NCBI GenBank assembly: GCA_900557695.1
Contig: USTP01000003.1
Span: forward strand, 1 to 25,306
Length of the DNA stretch: 25,306 nt
Reading direction: 5' to 3'
From: an uncultured Thermoanaerobacterales bacterium
GTDB lineage: Bacteria > Bacillota > Clostridia > Christensenellales > UBA1242
A program made the translations under genes and the position numbers. This document shows, in pieces, positions 8,229-16,034 of this stretch; the first letter of the stretch is position 1; every line of letters begins with the position of its first letter. The notes below the pieces were generated by a model that was given only the letters and a program-made list of their open reading frames with translations, made no database searches and was not told the DNA's origin.

Positions 8229-8340
8229 AATTCTTTGAATTTTATTTATTCTGCTTGCTTAGTACAATCTTTTTAAATTTTATCTATGCAGTTTGTTAGT
8301 GCCAATTCTTTGAATTTTATTTATGCCTCTAGTGCTAATG
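8229..8340 (+). repeat. Three imperfect ~37-base tandem repeats
   Basis: Units at 8229-8265, 8266-8303 and 8304-8340 each start AATTCTTTGAATTTTATTTA or a close variant (AATCTTTTTAAATTTTATCTA). They are AT-rich and non-coding. They resemble the AATTTTTTATTTTCTGCTTATAG right flank of the repeat family elsewhere in the window, so they may be decayed right ends; that link is inference. Confidence 0.7.
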
Positions 8341-8353
8341 TTTTTTTGCTGGA

Positions 8354-8396
8354 ATTTTTTTGTTTCTTTCTTCTAGCCGCAAATAACAGCCTTAAT
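8354..8396 (+). repeat. 43-base direct repeat, copy 2 (right half of element A)
   Basis: Exact second copy of 7882-7924, preceded by TTGCTGG. It has no matching left half, so it is a solitary right half. Together with 7797-8340 it makes 7822-8447 a non-coding repeat region; I see no gene there. Confidence 0.93.
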
Positions 8397-8447
8397 AACT
8401 GGAGTGGGTGAGTATGTTTATTTTCGTGGTGTTGTTTTAATAAAATA

Positions 8448-8477
8448 TTGACGAGGCTGCTAGAAAAATGGTATAAC
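8448..8477 (+). promoter_or_regulatory. Extended -10 promoter for leuS
   Basis: -35 TTGACG (8448-8453), 18-base spacer, -10 TATAAC (8472-8477) with an upstream TG (8469-8470). Only 29 bases separate the -10 from the start codon. There is therefore no room for the T-box leader that often precedes leuS in Bacillota. Confidence 0.75.
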
Positions 8478-8506
8478 AAGTGTAAAACATTAAAGAGGCA
8501 AGAATA

Positions 8507-10921
8507 ATGCAAGAGTATAATCACAGAGAAATTGAAGAGAAGTGGAAAAAATACTGGGAAGAGAACAAAACCTTTAAAACCGATGTTTGGGACTTTTCAA
8601 AACCTAAGTTTTATGCGCTAGATATGTTTCCTTATCCATCTGGGGCGGGGCTACATGTTGGGCATCCCGAGGGTTACACGGCTACCGACATTGTTAGCCG
8701 TATGAAGCGCATGCAGGGCTACAATGTTTTGCATCCTATGGGGTTCGACTCGTTTGGGCTTCCTGCCGAGCAGTATGCTATTGAAACAGGGAACAACCCA
8801 AGCATCTTCACGGAAAAGAACATAGAGCATTTCACAGGGCAACTTAAAAACCTTGGATTTTCTTTTGACTGGGATAGAATGGTTTCAACAAGCGACCCAA
8901 GCTATTATAAATGGACGCAGTGGATTTTTAAGCAGCTTTATTTAGACGGGCTTGCAAAGCTTGTTGAAATGCCAGTTAACTGGTGCGAAGAACTTGGCTG
9001 CGTGCTTGCTAACGATGAGATTGTTGATGGCAAGAGCGAGCGCGGAGGGTACCCAGTTGTTAAAAAGAACATGAAGCAGTGGATTATAGACATACCAAAG
9101 TATGCTGAAAAACTGCTTGATGGGCTAGACGGGCTTGATTGGCCCGAGTCTACTAAACTTATGCAAAAAAACTGGATAGGCAAGTCTACAGGTGTTGAGG
9201 TTGACTTTAAGATAGATGGTGGTGGGCAATTTTCTATATTTACTACCTGCATTGAAACTATTTACGGCATAACTTTTATGGTTATTGCGCCTGAAAATAA
9301 ACTTGTTGACGAGCTAAAACCTAGAATTAAAAACTGGGCAGAGGTTGAAAAGTATAGGGAAGAAACTGCCAAGAAATCTGACCTAGAGCGAACAGAGTTA
9401 AACAAAGGAAAAACTGGCTGCGTTTTAGAAGGCATTTTGGCAATAAACCCAGTAAACAATAAAAAAGTGCCAATCTTTTTGGGAGATTTTGTGCTTGCTA
9501 GCTACGGCACTGGGGCTGTTATGGCTGTTCCTAGCCACGACCAGCGCGACTTTGAGTACGCCAAAGAGCATAACATTGAAATGATTGAGGTTATCTCTGG
9601 GGGCAACACATCAAGCCATGCCTTCGAAAAGCAAGATTATCTTAATAAGGGTTGCAAGCTTATAAACAGTGAAGAATTTTCTGGGCTAACAGTGGAAGAG
9701 GCAAAAGAGGCGATAACTAGCAAACTTGAAAAGCAGGGCGTTGCAAGAAGAAAGGTGAACTATAGGCTTCGTGAGTGGATATTTGCACGCCAGCGTTATT
9801 GGGGCGAACCTATTCCTATTGTCCATTTTGAAGATGGGCAAACAAAAGCCCTTGACGACAGCTCACTTCCGCTTGTTTTGCCAGTTCTAATCGACTATAA
9901 GCCAGCAAAAGACGGCTCTAGTCCGCTTGCTAAAGACGAGGACTGGGTTAATGTTGTTATAGATAACAAAAAGGCAAGGCGTGAAACAAGCACAATGCCT
10001 GGAAGCGCTGGCTCTAGCTGGTATTTTCTAAGGTATATCGACCCTAAAAACGACAATGAATTTGCAAATTATCAGTTGCTTAAGCACTGGATGCCAGTAG
10101 ATCTTTATGTTGGCGGACCTGAGCACGCTGTTGGGCATCTTCTATACTCAAGGATGTGGAACAACTATCTTTATGATAAAGGACTAGTGCCTGTTAAAGA
10201 GCCATTTAAAAAACTAGTGCATCAAGGTATGATACTTGGCGCAAATGGCATTAAAATGGGCAAGCGTTACCCTGAGTTTGTGGTAGACCCTAATGATGTT
10301 GTTAAAAAGTATGGGGCAGACACACTAAGGCTTTATGAAATGTTTATGGGACCGCTTGAAATGAGTAAGCCTTGGGACGATAAGGGCGTTTTGGCTTCTA
10401 GAAGATTTCTAGATAGAGTTTTTAGAACCTTTAATGAGAAAAATATTTGCGACAAGGAAAACAAAAACCTAGAAGTTGTTTACAATGAAACTGTTAAAAA
10501 AGTTACTCTAGACTTTGAAAGTCTAAACTTTAACACGGCAATTTCGCAGATGATGATATTTTTAAATGCTGTGGCTAAAGAAGATATTTTCCCAAAAGAG
10601 TATGCCGAGGGGTTTGTGAAGCTTCTGAACCCAATTTGTCCGTTTATAACTGAAGAGCTTTGGCAAAAACTTGGGCATAGAGGCACAATTGCTTACGAAA
10701 GCTGGCCAACCTTTGACCCTGAAAAGCTTGTTAAAAATGAAGTAGAACTGCCTGTTCAAGTTCTTGGCAAGGTTAGGGGAACAATACTTGTTAGCAAAAC
10801 TGCAAGTGAAGAAGAGGTTGTTAAAAAGGCAAAAGAAAATTTAGAGATTTCTAAATTTTTAACAAAACCTATCAAAAAAGTTATTTATGTGCCAGGAAGA
10901 ATATTGAATTTTGTTATTTAA
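8507..10921 (+). CDS. leuS: Leucyl-tRNA synthetase
   Basis: Class Ia synthetase charging tRNA-Leu, 804 residues, the usual bacterial length. HIGH box is H-V-G-H at 50-53. The zinc/insert region has VNWC at 157-160. The CP1 editing domain has the threonine-rich motif as T-T-C-I-E-T (246-251, usually T-T-R-P-D-T; the threonines are kept), and GTGAVMAVPSHDQRD keeps the editing-site aspartates. The catalytic loop is K-M-G-K-R at 583-587, a variant of KMSKS. The C-terminus YVPGRILNFVI is the normal end. Start ATG at 8507 is preceded by AAGAGG (8493-8498). It is first in a unit with two small membrane proteins, 27 bases before the next gene. Confidence 0.97.
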   Translation: MQEYNHREIEEKWKKYWEENKTFKTDVWDFSKPKFYALDMFPYPSGAGLHVGHPEGYTATDIVSRMKRMQGYNVLHPMGFDSFGLPAEQYAIETGNNPSIFTEKNIEHFTGQLKNLGFSFDWDRMVSTSDPSYYKWTQWIFKQLYLDGLAKLVEMPVNWCEELGCVLANDEIVDGKSERGGYPVVKKNMKQWIIDIPKYAEKLLDGLDGLDWPESTKLMQKNWIGKSTGVEVDFKIDGGGQFSIFTTCIETIYGITFMVIAPENKLVDELKPRIKNWAEVEKYREETAKKSDLERTELNKGKTGCVLEGILAINPVNNKKVPIFLGDFVLASYGTGAVMAVPSHDQRDFEYAKEHNIEMIEVISGGNTSSHAFEKQDYLNKGCKLINSEEFSGLTVEEAKEAITSKLEKQGVARRKVNYRLREWIFARQRYWGEPIPIVHFEDGQTKALDDSSLPLVLPVLIDYKPAKDGSSPLAKDEDWVNVVIDNKKARRETSTMPGSAGSSWYFLRYIDPKNDNEFANYQLLKHWMPVDLYVGGPEHAVGHLLYSRMWNNYLYDKGLVPVKEPFKKLVHQGMILGANGIKMGKRYPEFVVDPNDVVKKYGADTLRLYEMFMGPLEMSKPWDDKGVLASRRFLDRVFRTFNEKNICDKENKNLEVVYNETVKKVTLDFESLNFNTAISQMMIFLNAVAKEDIFPKEYAEGFVKLLNPICPFITEELWQKLGHRGTIAYESWPTFDPEKLVKNEVELPVQVLGKVRGTILVSKTASEEEVVKKAKENLEISKFLTKPIKKVIYVPGRILNFVI

Positions 10922-10948
10922 TTTGGCAATATTTTTTAAAGAAATGTT

Positions 10949-11533
10949 ATGATAAATAAAAAGGTTATTGCATTTGTTTCAAGCATTATTGAGATTGTGC
11001 TAGCTGTGGTGCTGTTCATTACAAGTATGGCAACCCTTGCGCATTTTTTGGGTTCTCTTAATAGTTTCGACACATCTTCTGCAGTTTTAACAATTGTTGT
11101 TACATTTACCTTATCGGTGGTTTTTGTTGTTGATGGTATAATATCTTTAAGAGTTTCTAAGGCAGATGAAGAGGTTTATAACAACTTTTTGGGTTCATAT
11201 ATCGCCATGGGCGTGGTAGAACTTATATTGGCTATTCTAGCGCTGTTCACTTTTGCTTTGTTTTACTATTTCTCTGGCGTTATAATTTTATTTTCTTTCT
11301 TTATTTTAATTATTATCAGCATACTAAAAATTGTTGCTGGGATTAGAGGTGTGGCAGAGCCTAGTGCGGAGGACATTGTTGAAACTAAAGGGGCTGTAAA
11401 TGTAAACAAAAAGGAAAATTTGGAGGACACTTTAAAGAAATTAGACGGTCTTGCTAAGCTGCAAAGCGAAGGGCTTATATCTGGCGAGGAGTTTGAAGAA
11501 ATGAAAGCAGAAATTTTAGATAAAAAAGATTAA
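10949..11533 (+). CDS. Four-helix membrane protein with C-terminal SHOCT domain
   Basis: Unrecognised small membrane protein of 194 residues. Four hydrophobic segments lie at about 7-33, 43-68, 81-104 and 108-131. A charged linker follows, then a C-terminal SHOCT domain (161-191, pattern L-x-L-x3-G-L-I-x3-E-F-x3-K-x-x-I-L). SHOCT is a short oligomerisation or interaction domain that says little about function. The gene begins 27 bases after leuS with only a weak AAAG-type ribosome binding site, and is probably co-transcribed. The next gene has the same plan, so the two are likely partners or paralogues. Confidence 0.8.
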   Translation: MINKKVIAFVSSIIEIVLAVVLFITSMATLAHFLGSLNSFDTSSAVLTIVVTFTLSVVFVVDGIISLRVSKADEEVYNNFLGSYIAMGVVELILAILALFTFALFYYFSGVIILFSFFILIIISILKIVAGIRGVAEPSAEDIVETKGAVNVNKKENLEDTLKKLDGLAKLQSEGLISGEEFEEMKAEILDKKD

Positions 11534-11588
11534 AAGGGTATACTTTGAAGCAAAAATTATATATAATTTACTAAAGCAAGGAGAAAAT

Positions 11589-12407
11589 ATGGAACAGGAT
11601 AATCTTAACGAAAAAAAAGTAACAAACAAATTTTATGTGGCGGTTTATATTCTTTTGTTTGTGTTTTCAGCGTTTTTTATTTTGGGCGCGATTATGATTT
11701 TAAGCATGTCATTAAATGGTGTGTTTGTAAACATGGTGTATGATTCGCTTATTGAGCAGGGGTATGATGCTGCTATGGCAGAAGAGCAGGCTCTTATGAT
11801 AGGCTCGCTTTTCGGCTTGTATTTTGGTTTATTGTTTGTTGTGGCTGTGGTTATGCTTGTTGAGGCTTGCTTCTTTGTTAAGTATTCAAACCAAACAGAT
11901 GCAGAGGCAGAGCAAAACTACGGAAAGTGTTTGGCATGGGTTATTGTTTCCTTTATCTTTGGTGGGGCGCTTGTTGGTGGTCTTGCTTTGGCGGGGCTTT
12001 TGGTTGTTCAAAACAAGCAAAGGCAATCGGCAGAAAGCAGAGCGGTTTGGACTACTAGCGACGGAAAACAAGTTAACATAAACACTCCTTTTGTTGCAGA
12101 AGAGGATAAATATTCTCTAGAAAATATTGAAAAAATGCAGTTAAGGCTTCAAAAACTTAAAGACCTAAAAGACACTGGTGCCATAACAGACGAAGAGTTT
12201 ACTGTGCTTAGAAATAAAGTTATGGGCAAAGAGGCGGAAAAGAAAGAGGCGGCGGTTGTTGATGATAACCCAAACGAGCTTAATGCTGGCAAACTTGATA
12301 AAATGAGTCAAAGACTAGCTAAAATAAAAGAACTTAAAGAGGCTGGAGCTTTAAGTGATGAAGAGTATAACAAACTTCGAGATAAGATTATAAATGAAGA
12401 TAAATAA
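11589..12407 (+). CDS. Three-helix membrane protein with two SHOCT domains
   Basis: Membrane protein of 272 residues with hydrophobic segments at about 15-42, 72-97 and 114-141. A cytoplasmic tail carries two SHOCT repeats: 179-213 (L-K-D-L-K-D-T-G-A-I-T-D-E-E-F) and 235-270 (I-K-E-L-K-E-A-G-A-L-S-D-E-E-Y). The duplicated domain suggests a scaffolding or self-association role; function is unknown. AAGGAG precedes the ATG. A -10-like TATAAT (11562-11567) lies upstream without a convincing -35, so read-through from leuS is the simpler view. The gene ends at a strong terminator and is followed by a DUF4097-like gene on its own promoter, a grouping that hints at envelope function. Confidence 0.82.
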   Translation: MEQDNLNEKKVTNKFYVAVYILLFVFSAFFILGAIMILSMSLNGVFVNMVYDSLIEQGYDAAMAEEQALMIGSLFGLYFGLLFVVAVVMLVEACFFVKYSNQTDAEAEQNYGKCLAWVIVSFIFGGALVGGLALAGLLVVQNKQRQSAESRAVWTTSDGKQVNINTPFVAEEDKYSLENIEKMQLRLQKLKDLKDTGAITDEEFTVLRNKVMGKEAEKKEAAVVDDNPNELNAGKLDKMSQRLAKIKELKEAGALSDEEYNKLRDKIINEDK

Positions 12408-12418
12408 GCACAATTTTT

Positions 12419-12443
12419 AAAAGAGAGCAACGCTCTCTTTTTT
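12419..12443 (+). terminator. Intrinsic terminator of leuS-SHOCT-SHOCT unit
   Basis: Stem AAAAGAGAGC (12419-12428) / GCTCTCTTTT (12432-12441), loop AAC, T-run to 12443. Confidence 0.93.
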
Positions 12444-12460
12444 GTATTAAAATATTATTC

Positions 12461-12489
12461 TTGCCAAAAGAAAAAACTAATGTTATACT
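12461..12489 (+). promoter_or_regulatory. Promoter of the DUF4097-like gene
   Basis: -35 TTGCCA (12461-12466), 17-base spacer, -10 TATACT (12484-12489) with an extended TG (12481-12482). The start codon lies 27 bases downstream, after GGAGA (12506-12510). Confidence 0.75.
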
Positions 12490-12516
12490 ATAACTATCAC
12501 ATATTGGAGAGAGAAT

Positions 12517-14046
12517 ATGGCAAAGAAAATACTTGGGGTGTTTATTGTTATAATATTCTGTGGGCTGTTGTTTGTTTTTGGCAGTGCACTAATTTTATTT
12601 TTAGCGCCAGGAACCGAGATTTTTGGTATTCGCTATGTTGGCGCAGGAACAAGCAAGGTAGATGAGCCATTGCAAAATCTAACAAGTTTTTCTGGCGATA
12701 TTTATATAGAAACATATGGCGTTCCTATAACTATTAAATATAGCGACTATAACACCACGAGTTTATACTTTCAGCAAGAATTTGTTGGCTTCACAAGAAC
12801 AGACAGTGAAAAAGCTTCAGTAGAGTGCGCTGTGGATGCTAGTGGCAACCTAAGAATTAAAACAACCGAACTTGTGCCTTGGGTGTATGCCGAGAAGATG
12901 ACGTCAGACTATGAGCTAGTGTTAACCTTAAGAGCGGGCATTGATGCTCATAAAGATATTTATGTTACAAGCAATAGTTCTACTTTGCTTGTTGATGGCT
13001 ATATAACTTGTTCTAACTTTAGTTTTGTTTCTAGCGAGGCTTTAACCATTAACGGAGCTATAAGCACTACTAATTTCAAGTATCACACCGATAGAACTAT
13101 AACTTTAGACGATAAAGTTACCTGCACAAATGTAGATTTAAAATCTACTTCTAGCAACATAAATATAACTAAAGGGTTAGCAGGAGATATTGTTGCTGAA
13201 ACCAAGGGTGGAGATATTAGGTTTGTTTCTTGCAGAAACCTAACTGCCACAACCAATTCTGGTTCGATTAGAAATTACGGCGAGGGTAGAAACAGGGTTA
13301 GTGGCGCCGTTTCTATAACAACACGAAGTGGCGATACTGAGCTTGGGAATGTTGGCTCAAGTGCAGCTACAAACAAGCTTGAAATAAAATCAACTTCAGG
13401 TTCAGTTACTATAACCAATATGTATGATGGCGAGATAACTACCGATAGAGGCAAGGTTACAATAGGAACGGCAAGGGCAATAGTTATTAGTGCGAACATA
13501 GGGAAGGTTACAGTTGAAAGCGTTAGCTCAAGTATAGTTGTTAATGGTAGAAACGGAAAAGTTTATCTTGGAACGAATGGAACAATAAGCAACCCAACTG
13601 TTAGAACCACCACTGGAACAATTGATGTTAGCAACGCAGTGGGCGAGGTTTATTTAGAGAGCACTAGCAATGCGGTTACTTTAAATAATTTAAGCAGTAC
13701 AAAAATTTATGTTCATGCAGGAAGGGCTTTAACGGCAACTGGATTGCAGGGCGAGGTTAAGGCTTATGCAAATGGTGCTTGTAATTTAACTTTCGCTCGC
13801 GTTTCTGGCAATGTAAATGTTAGCGTTGGCTCAAAATGTAAAGCGCTAAATATTGATGCAACATGTAATTCATATGCGTATGTAGACTACTACTTAAGGT
13901 CTACTAAGGGAACAAAAGCAAAGCTTTATGCAGGGGATGAGCTTTTAGAGGAGAACACAACAATAGACTCTGGAACTCATGCAGGGCAGTATAAAATAAC
14001 TGCCACTGGTGCATACGCTAAAATTGTTTTAAAATTTGCTGTTTAG
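12517..14046 (+). CDS. Membrane-anchored DUF4097-like beta-repeat protein
   Basis: Protein of 509 residues. One N-terminal hydrophobic segment (about 5-30) looks like an uncleaved signal anchor. The remainder is rich in Thr, Ser, Gly and short beta-strand repeats of the form x-I-x-V-x-S-x-x-G-x-V-x-I, as in the DUF4097/DUF4098 putative adhesin family, which adopts a right-handed beta-helix-like fold. Such proteins are often exported or surface-held and often sit near envelope-stress or small membrane genes; the two SHOCT proteins just upstream fit that. There is no LPXTG or other wall anchor, and the C-terminus ends in a beta-strand. It is monocistronic between its own promoter and terminator. 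The ligand and role are unknown. Confidence 0.78.
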   Translation: MAKKILGVFIVIIFCGLLFVFGSALILFLAPGTEIFGIRYVGAGTSKVDEPLQNLTSFSGDIYIETYGVPITIKYSDYNTTSLYFQQEFVGFTRTDSEKASVECAVDASGNLRIKTTELVPWVYAEKMTSDYELVLTLRAGIDAHKDIYVTSNSSTLLVDGYITCSNFSFVSSEALTINGAISTTNFKYHTDRTITLDDKVTCTNVDLKSTSSNINITKGLAGDIVAETKGGDIRFVSCRNLTATTNSGSIRNYGEGRNRVSGAVSITTRSGDTELGNVGSSAATNKLEIKSTSGSVTITNMYDGEITTDRGKVTIGTARAIVISANIGKVTVESVSSSIVVNGRNGKVYLGTNGTISNPTVRTTTGTIDVSNAVGEVYLESTSNAVTLNNLSSTKIYVHAGRALTATGLQGEVKAYANGACNLTFARVSGNVNVSVGSKCKALNIDATCNSYAYVDYYLRSTKGTKAKLYAGDELLEENTTIDSGTHAGQYKITATGAYAKIVLKFAV

Positions 14047-14065
14047 TTTGTTTTAAACAGGTTAA

Positions 14066-14092
14066 GGTTGGGGTTTTCCCCAATCTTTTTTT
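14066..14092 (+). terminator. Intrinsic terminator of the DUF4097-like gene
   Basis: Stem GGTTGGGG (14066-14073) / CCCCAATC (14078-14085) with loop TTTT, then T7. Confidence 0.92.
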
Positions 14093-14128
14093 GTTATAAA
14101 AAAGGAGTTTTTATTTTTCAAAAGGGTA

Positions 14129-14157
14129 TTTACAAAGGTGCGCTTTTATGCTAAAAT
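14129..14157 (+). promoter_or_regulatory. Upstream promoter P1 of the HicB-like gene
   Basis: -35 TTTACA (14129-14134), 17-base spacer, -10 TAAAAT (14152-14157), with an extended TG (14149-14150). A transcript from here would start near 14164 and open with the hairpin at 14163-14204. Confidence 0.65.
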
Positions 14158-14162
14158 AAGTT

Positions 14163-14204
14163 TGTGGACGCAAGGAAAATGCTAAGTTAAATTTAATGTC
14201 CACA
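14163..14204 (+). other. Leader hairpin between tandem promoters
   Basis: TGTGGAC (14163-14169) pairs with GTCCACA (14198-14204) across a 28-base AT-rich loop. It begins where P1 transcription would start and ends before P2. It could protect the 5' end of the mRNA or be an operator-like or small-RNA structure; the sequence does not decide. Confidence 0.5.
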
Positions 14205-14241
14205 TGTAAAAATTTAAAGAGAAATTACTAATTAAAAACAT

Positions 14242-14270
14242 TTTACATTTTTTTAAGTATTTGTTACAAT
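14242..14270 (+). promoter_or_regulatory. Downstream promoter P2 of the HicB-like gene
   Basis: -35 TTTACA (14242-14247), 17-base spacer, -10 TACAAT (14265-14270) with an extended TG (14262-14263). It lies 31 bases before the start codon. Confidence 0.72.
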
Positions 14271-14301
14271 TATCTTAAATAGCTAAGGGGTGAGATAGTT
14301 T

Positions 14302-14637
14302 ATGAAAAAATACTTATATCCAGTAATTCTCTTTACAGACGCAGAGAACAAAAGTTATACCGTACTTTTTCCAGATCTAGACATTGTGGCTAGCGGCGAC
14401 ACAGTGGAAGACGCGTATTTAGAAGCGGAAGACTTTTTGAAGGCATACTTAGAGTTTGCTGGAAAAATGAACTCTCAAATTCCCAACGCTTCTACTTATG
14501 AAGACACTGAGAAACTAAATCCTAAGCGAATAGTTTTGCTTGCCGATGCCGAGGTTGATGATAAACTTAAGCTTACAAAAGAAGAAGAGGAGTATAAAAA
14601 TTTTGTTCAAAAATACCTATACAATTCGGAGGATTAG
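14302..14637 (+). CDS. HicB-like domain protein (orphan)
   Basis: Protein of 111 residues. The N-terminal half matches the HicB/UPF0150 fold: Y-P-V-I-L, then Y-T-V-L-F-P-D-L-D-I-V-A-S-G-D-T-V-E-D-A and a helix L-E-A-E-D-F-L-K-A-Y-L. HicB proteins are usually antitoxins of HicA. The C-terminal half is acidic and charged with no visible ribbon-helix-helix or helix-turn-helix. No HicA-like short dsRBD gene lies next to it. It is followed four bases later by an unrelated 184-residue gene whose ribosome binding site overlaps this stop codon region, so the two are translated as a pair. Two tandem promoters upstream suggest tight or dual control. It may act outside toxin-antitoxin function. Confidence 0.75.
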   Translation: MKKYLYPVILFTDAENKSYTVLFPDLDIVASGDTVEDAYLEAEDFLKAYLEFAGKMNSQIPNASTYEDTEKLNPKRIVLLADAEVDDKLKLTKEEEEYKNFVQKYLYNSED

Positions 14638-14640
14638 TTT

Positions 14641-15195
14641 ATGTCACTTTATAGAATCAACAACCCTGTAGACCTTGAAAGGCAAGAAGTGGTTTCAAGC
14701 CTAGCATTGGTTTCTGTGATGTATCCAGAAAGCAAAGTAAGCTCGAAAGGTGTGGATTATATTCACTTTGGCGATGGCAAAAGAAACGCGTTTGTAACCA
14801 CTCGTGGAATGAGCAGGGAAGAATTTGTTAACAACATAACAAACCTTTGTAAATCTAACCTATTAAATGTGCGGGAATATCTTATGCCATATGTGGAAGG
14901 CAAGGCTTCTGAAAGAGATGTTTATCAAAGAGTTTATGCTGCTGTACTAGAAAAACATAAAGAACTTCCAGAAAGCGTTATAAATGTTGTGACAAAGCGA
15001 GTAGAAAACAATGTGGCTTTGTATGACAAAGCGGCTTACGACATGAAGGTTGATGTTAATGTTAGAAATGGTGTGAAAAACAGTGTGGAGGGTTTTCTCG
15101 AAAGCCTAAACAGGTATGCTTCAAACAAGCGAATAAACGCACACTTGGTAACTAGCAATGCCGAGGCTGAAGAGCCTGGCGCAGGTGGTAAATAA
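14641..15195 (+). CDS. Hypothetical protein coupled to the HicB-like gene
   Basis: I do not recognise this 184-residue protein. It is soluble and mostly alpha-helical, with no signal peptide or membrane segment. A central helical region (about 58-150) contains E-E-F-V-N-N-I and Y-Q-R-V-Y-A-A-V-L. The last ~12 residues are a low-complexity E/A/G tail. GGAGG (14628-14632) overlaps the end of the HicB-like gene and gives an 8-base spacing to the ATG, so translation is coupled. The pairing raises the possibility of a non-HicA partner, but no catalytic motif supports a toxin call. It ends at a strong terminator. Confidence 0.75.
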   Translation: MSLYRINNPVDLERQEVVSSLALVSVMYPESKVSSKGVDYIHFGDGKRNAFVTTRGMSREEFVNNITNLCKSNLLNVREYLMPYVEGKASERDVYQRVYAAVLEKHKELPESVINVVTKRVENNVALYDKAAYDMKVDVNVRNGVKNSVEGFLESLNRYASNKRINAHLVTSNAEAEEPGAGGK

Positions 15196-15205
15196 TCAAA
15201 ATAAC

Positions 15206-15250
15206 AACCGCTAAGGAAAACAAAAACATTGCCTTTAGCGGTTTTATTTT
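15206..15250 (+). terminator. Intrinsic terminator of the HicB-like pair
   Basis: Stem AACCGCTAA (15206-15214) / TTAGCGGTT (15235-15243), extended by GG/CC past a bulge, with a T-rich tail. Confidence 0.87.
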
Positions 15251-15277
15251 AATATCTTTTGGAGATAGTAGATAGTT

Positions 15278-15796
15278 ATGAGAAGTATGTTGCACGAGCT
15301 CGCCACAAAGGTGGGTTTTGAAGTTGTTAATGTAGACGAGGGTTACACAAACTACGAATATAACGAAAAAATTTCGGGCGTGGAAAGCGTTAGTTATATT
15401 ATTCAGGTGCTTGATGATGCCTCTAGTGATAAAACAAATTTAACTTTTGAGGCTATTATAAATGTGTTGCCTAAGAAACTTAAAAAGAAGATTTATAAAC
15501 TAACAAAGCATTCAAACATCGCCACCGATGAAAAAAGCTTAGAACTTGCTATGTTTGCAATAGATGAGTATAAATCTAAGTGTGAGTATAACAAGCTAAA
15601 GGAATATGGCGAACTTTTGGGGGTAGATATTGAAAAACTAGGCTATAATTTTACTTATAATTTAAGTAAAAAAGAAGCTAAGGCAATCTTAGCCAAAATT
15701 GAGCAGGCGCTTCCAATGGAATATGCTCCAATTCTTGGCAAAATTCGTAAGTTAGACTATAAAATAGGTTATGTGAAAAACAATAAAATTTTTTAG
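15278..15796 (+). CDS. Hypothetical protein
   Basis: An unrecognised 172-residue protein, lysine-rich and predicted soluble, with no signal peptide or membrane segment. A mixed N-terminal part (1-60) is followed by helices with K-K-L-K-K-K-I-Y-K-L (about 69-78) and K-L-K-E-Y-G-E-L-L-G. The ATG at 15278 is used because GGAG (15261-15264) is upstream, though the 13-base spacing is long; ATG at 15287 is the alternative. It follows the terminator of the HicB-like pair and has no strong promoter of its own that I can see. It ends before the terminator/promoter overlap preceding rpsL. Confidence 0.65.
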   Translation: MRSMLHELATKVGFEVVNVDEGYTNYEYNEKISGVESVSYIIQVLDDASSDKTNLTFEAIINVLPKKLKKKIYKLTKHSNIATDEKSLELAMFAIDEYKSKCEYNKLKEYGELLGVDIEKLGYNFTYNLSKKEAKAILAKIEQALPMEYAPILGKIRKLDYKIGYVKNNKIF

Positions 15797-15862
15797 ATAA
15801 TGTGGCTTTGTTTGTGAAAAAAGGCGCGATTGAATGTGATTTGAAAAGTTTGTTTAAAACTA

Positions 15863-15891
15863 TTGACTTAATTTATAAAATAAGTTAAAAT
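15863..15891 (+). promoter_or_regulatory. Promoter of rpsL-rpsG
   Basis: -35 TTGACT (15863-15868), 17-base spacer, -10 TAAAAT (15886-15891). Transcription would start near 15898 and give a ~137-base leader before rpsL. Confidence 0.7.
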
Positions 15892-15926
15892 AGCCGTGCA
15901 TGAATGTCATGTTTGGCTATTTTTTT
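15887..15926 (+). terminator. Terminator of the 15278 gene overlapping the rpsL promoter
   Basis: Stem AAAATAGCC (15887-15895) / GGCTATTTT (15915-15923), with an internal CATGA / TCATG hairpin and T7 (15920-15926). The left arm overlaps the -10 of the rpsL promoter. A transcript from that promoter would not contain the full left arm, so this reads as the upstream gene's terminator rather than an rpsL attenuator. Confidence 0.78.
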
Positions 15927-16034
15927 GCTCTTTTTTAAGTGGTGGTGTGCTTGAAATTGGCGAAAAAGTTTCCAAGAATTTCCTCTAAGGGTGCAAGTAG
16001 CGAAATTCATTTATTTTTTGTAGGAGGTAGAATT

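Noticed and set aside
8398..8506. T-box riboswitch before leuS
   Set aside because: No TGGNACCGCG-like T-box sequence, and the leader after the promoter is under 30 bases. The same absence applies to alaS inside its operon.
15887..15926. Attenuator controlling rpsL
   Set aside because: The left arm lies in the promoter -10, upstream of the expected start, so the rpsL transcript would lack it.
15939..16034. Upstream extension of rpsL with an earlier GTG
   Set aside because: S12 has a universal M-P-T-I-N-Q-L start at 16035 directly after AGGAGG; the 32 extra residues have no family support.
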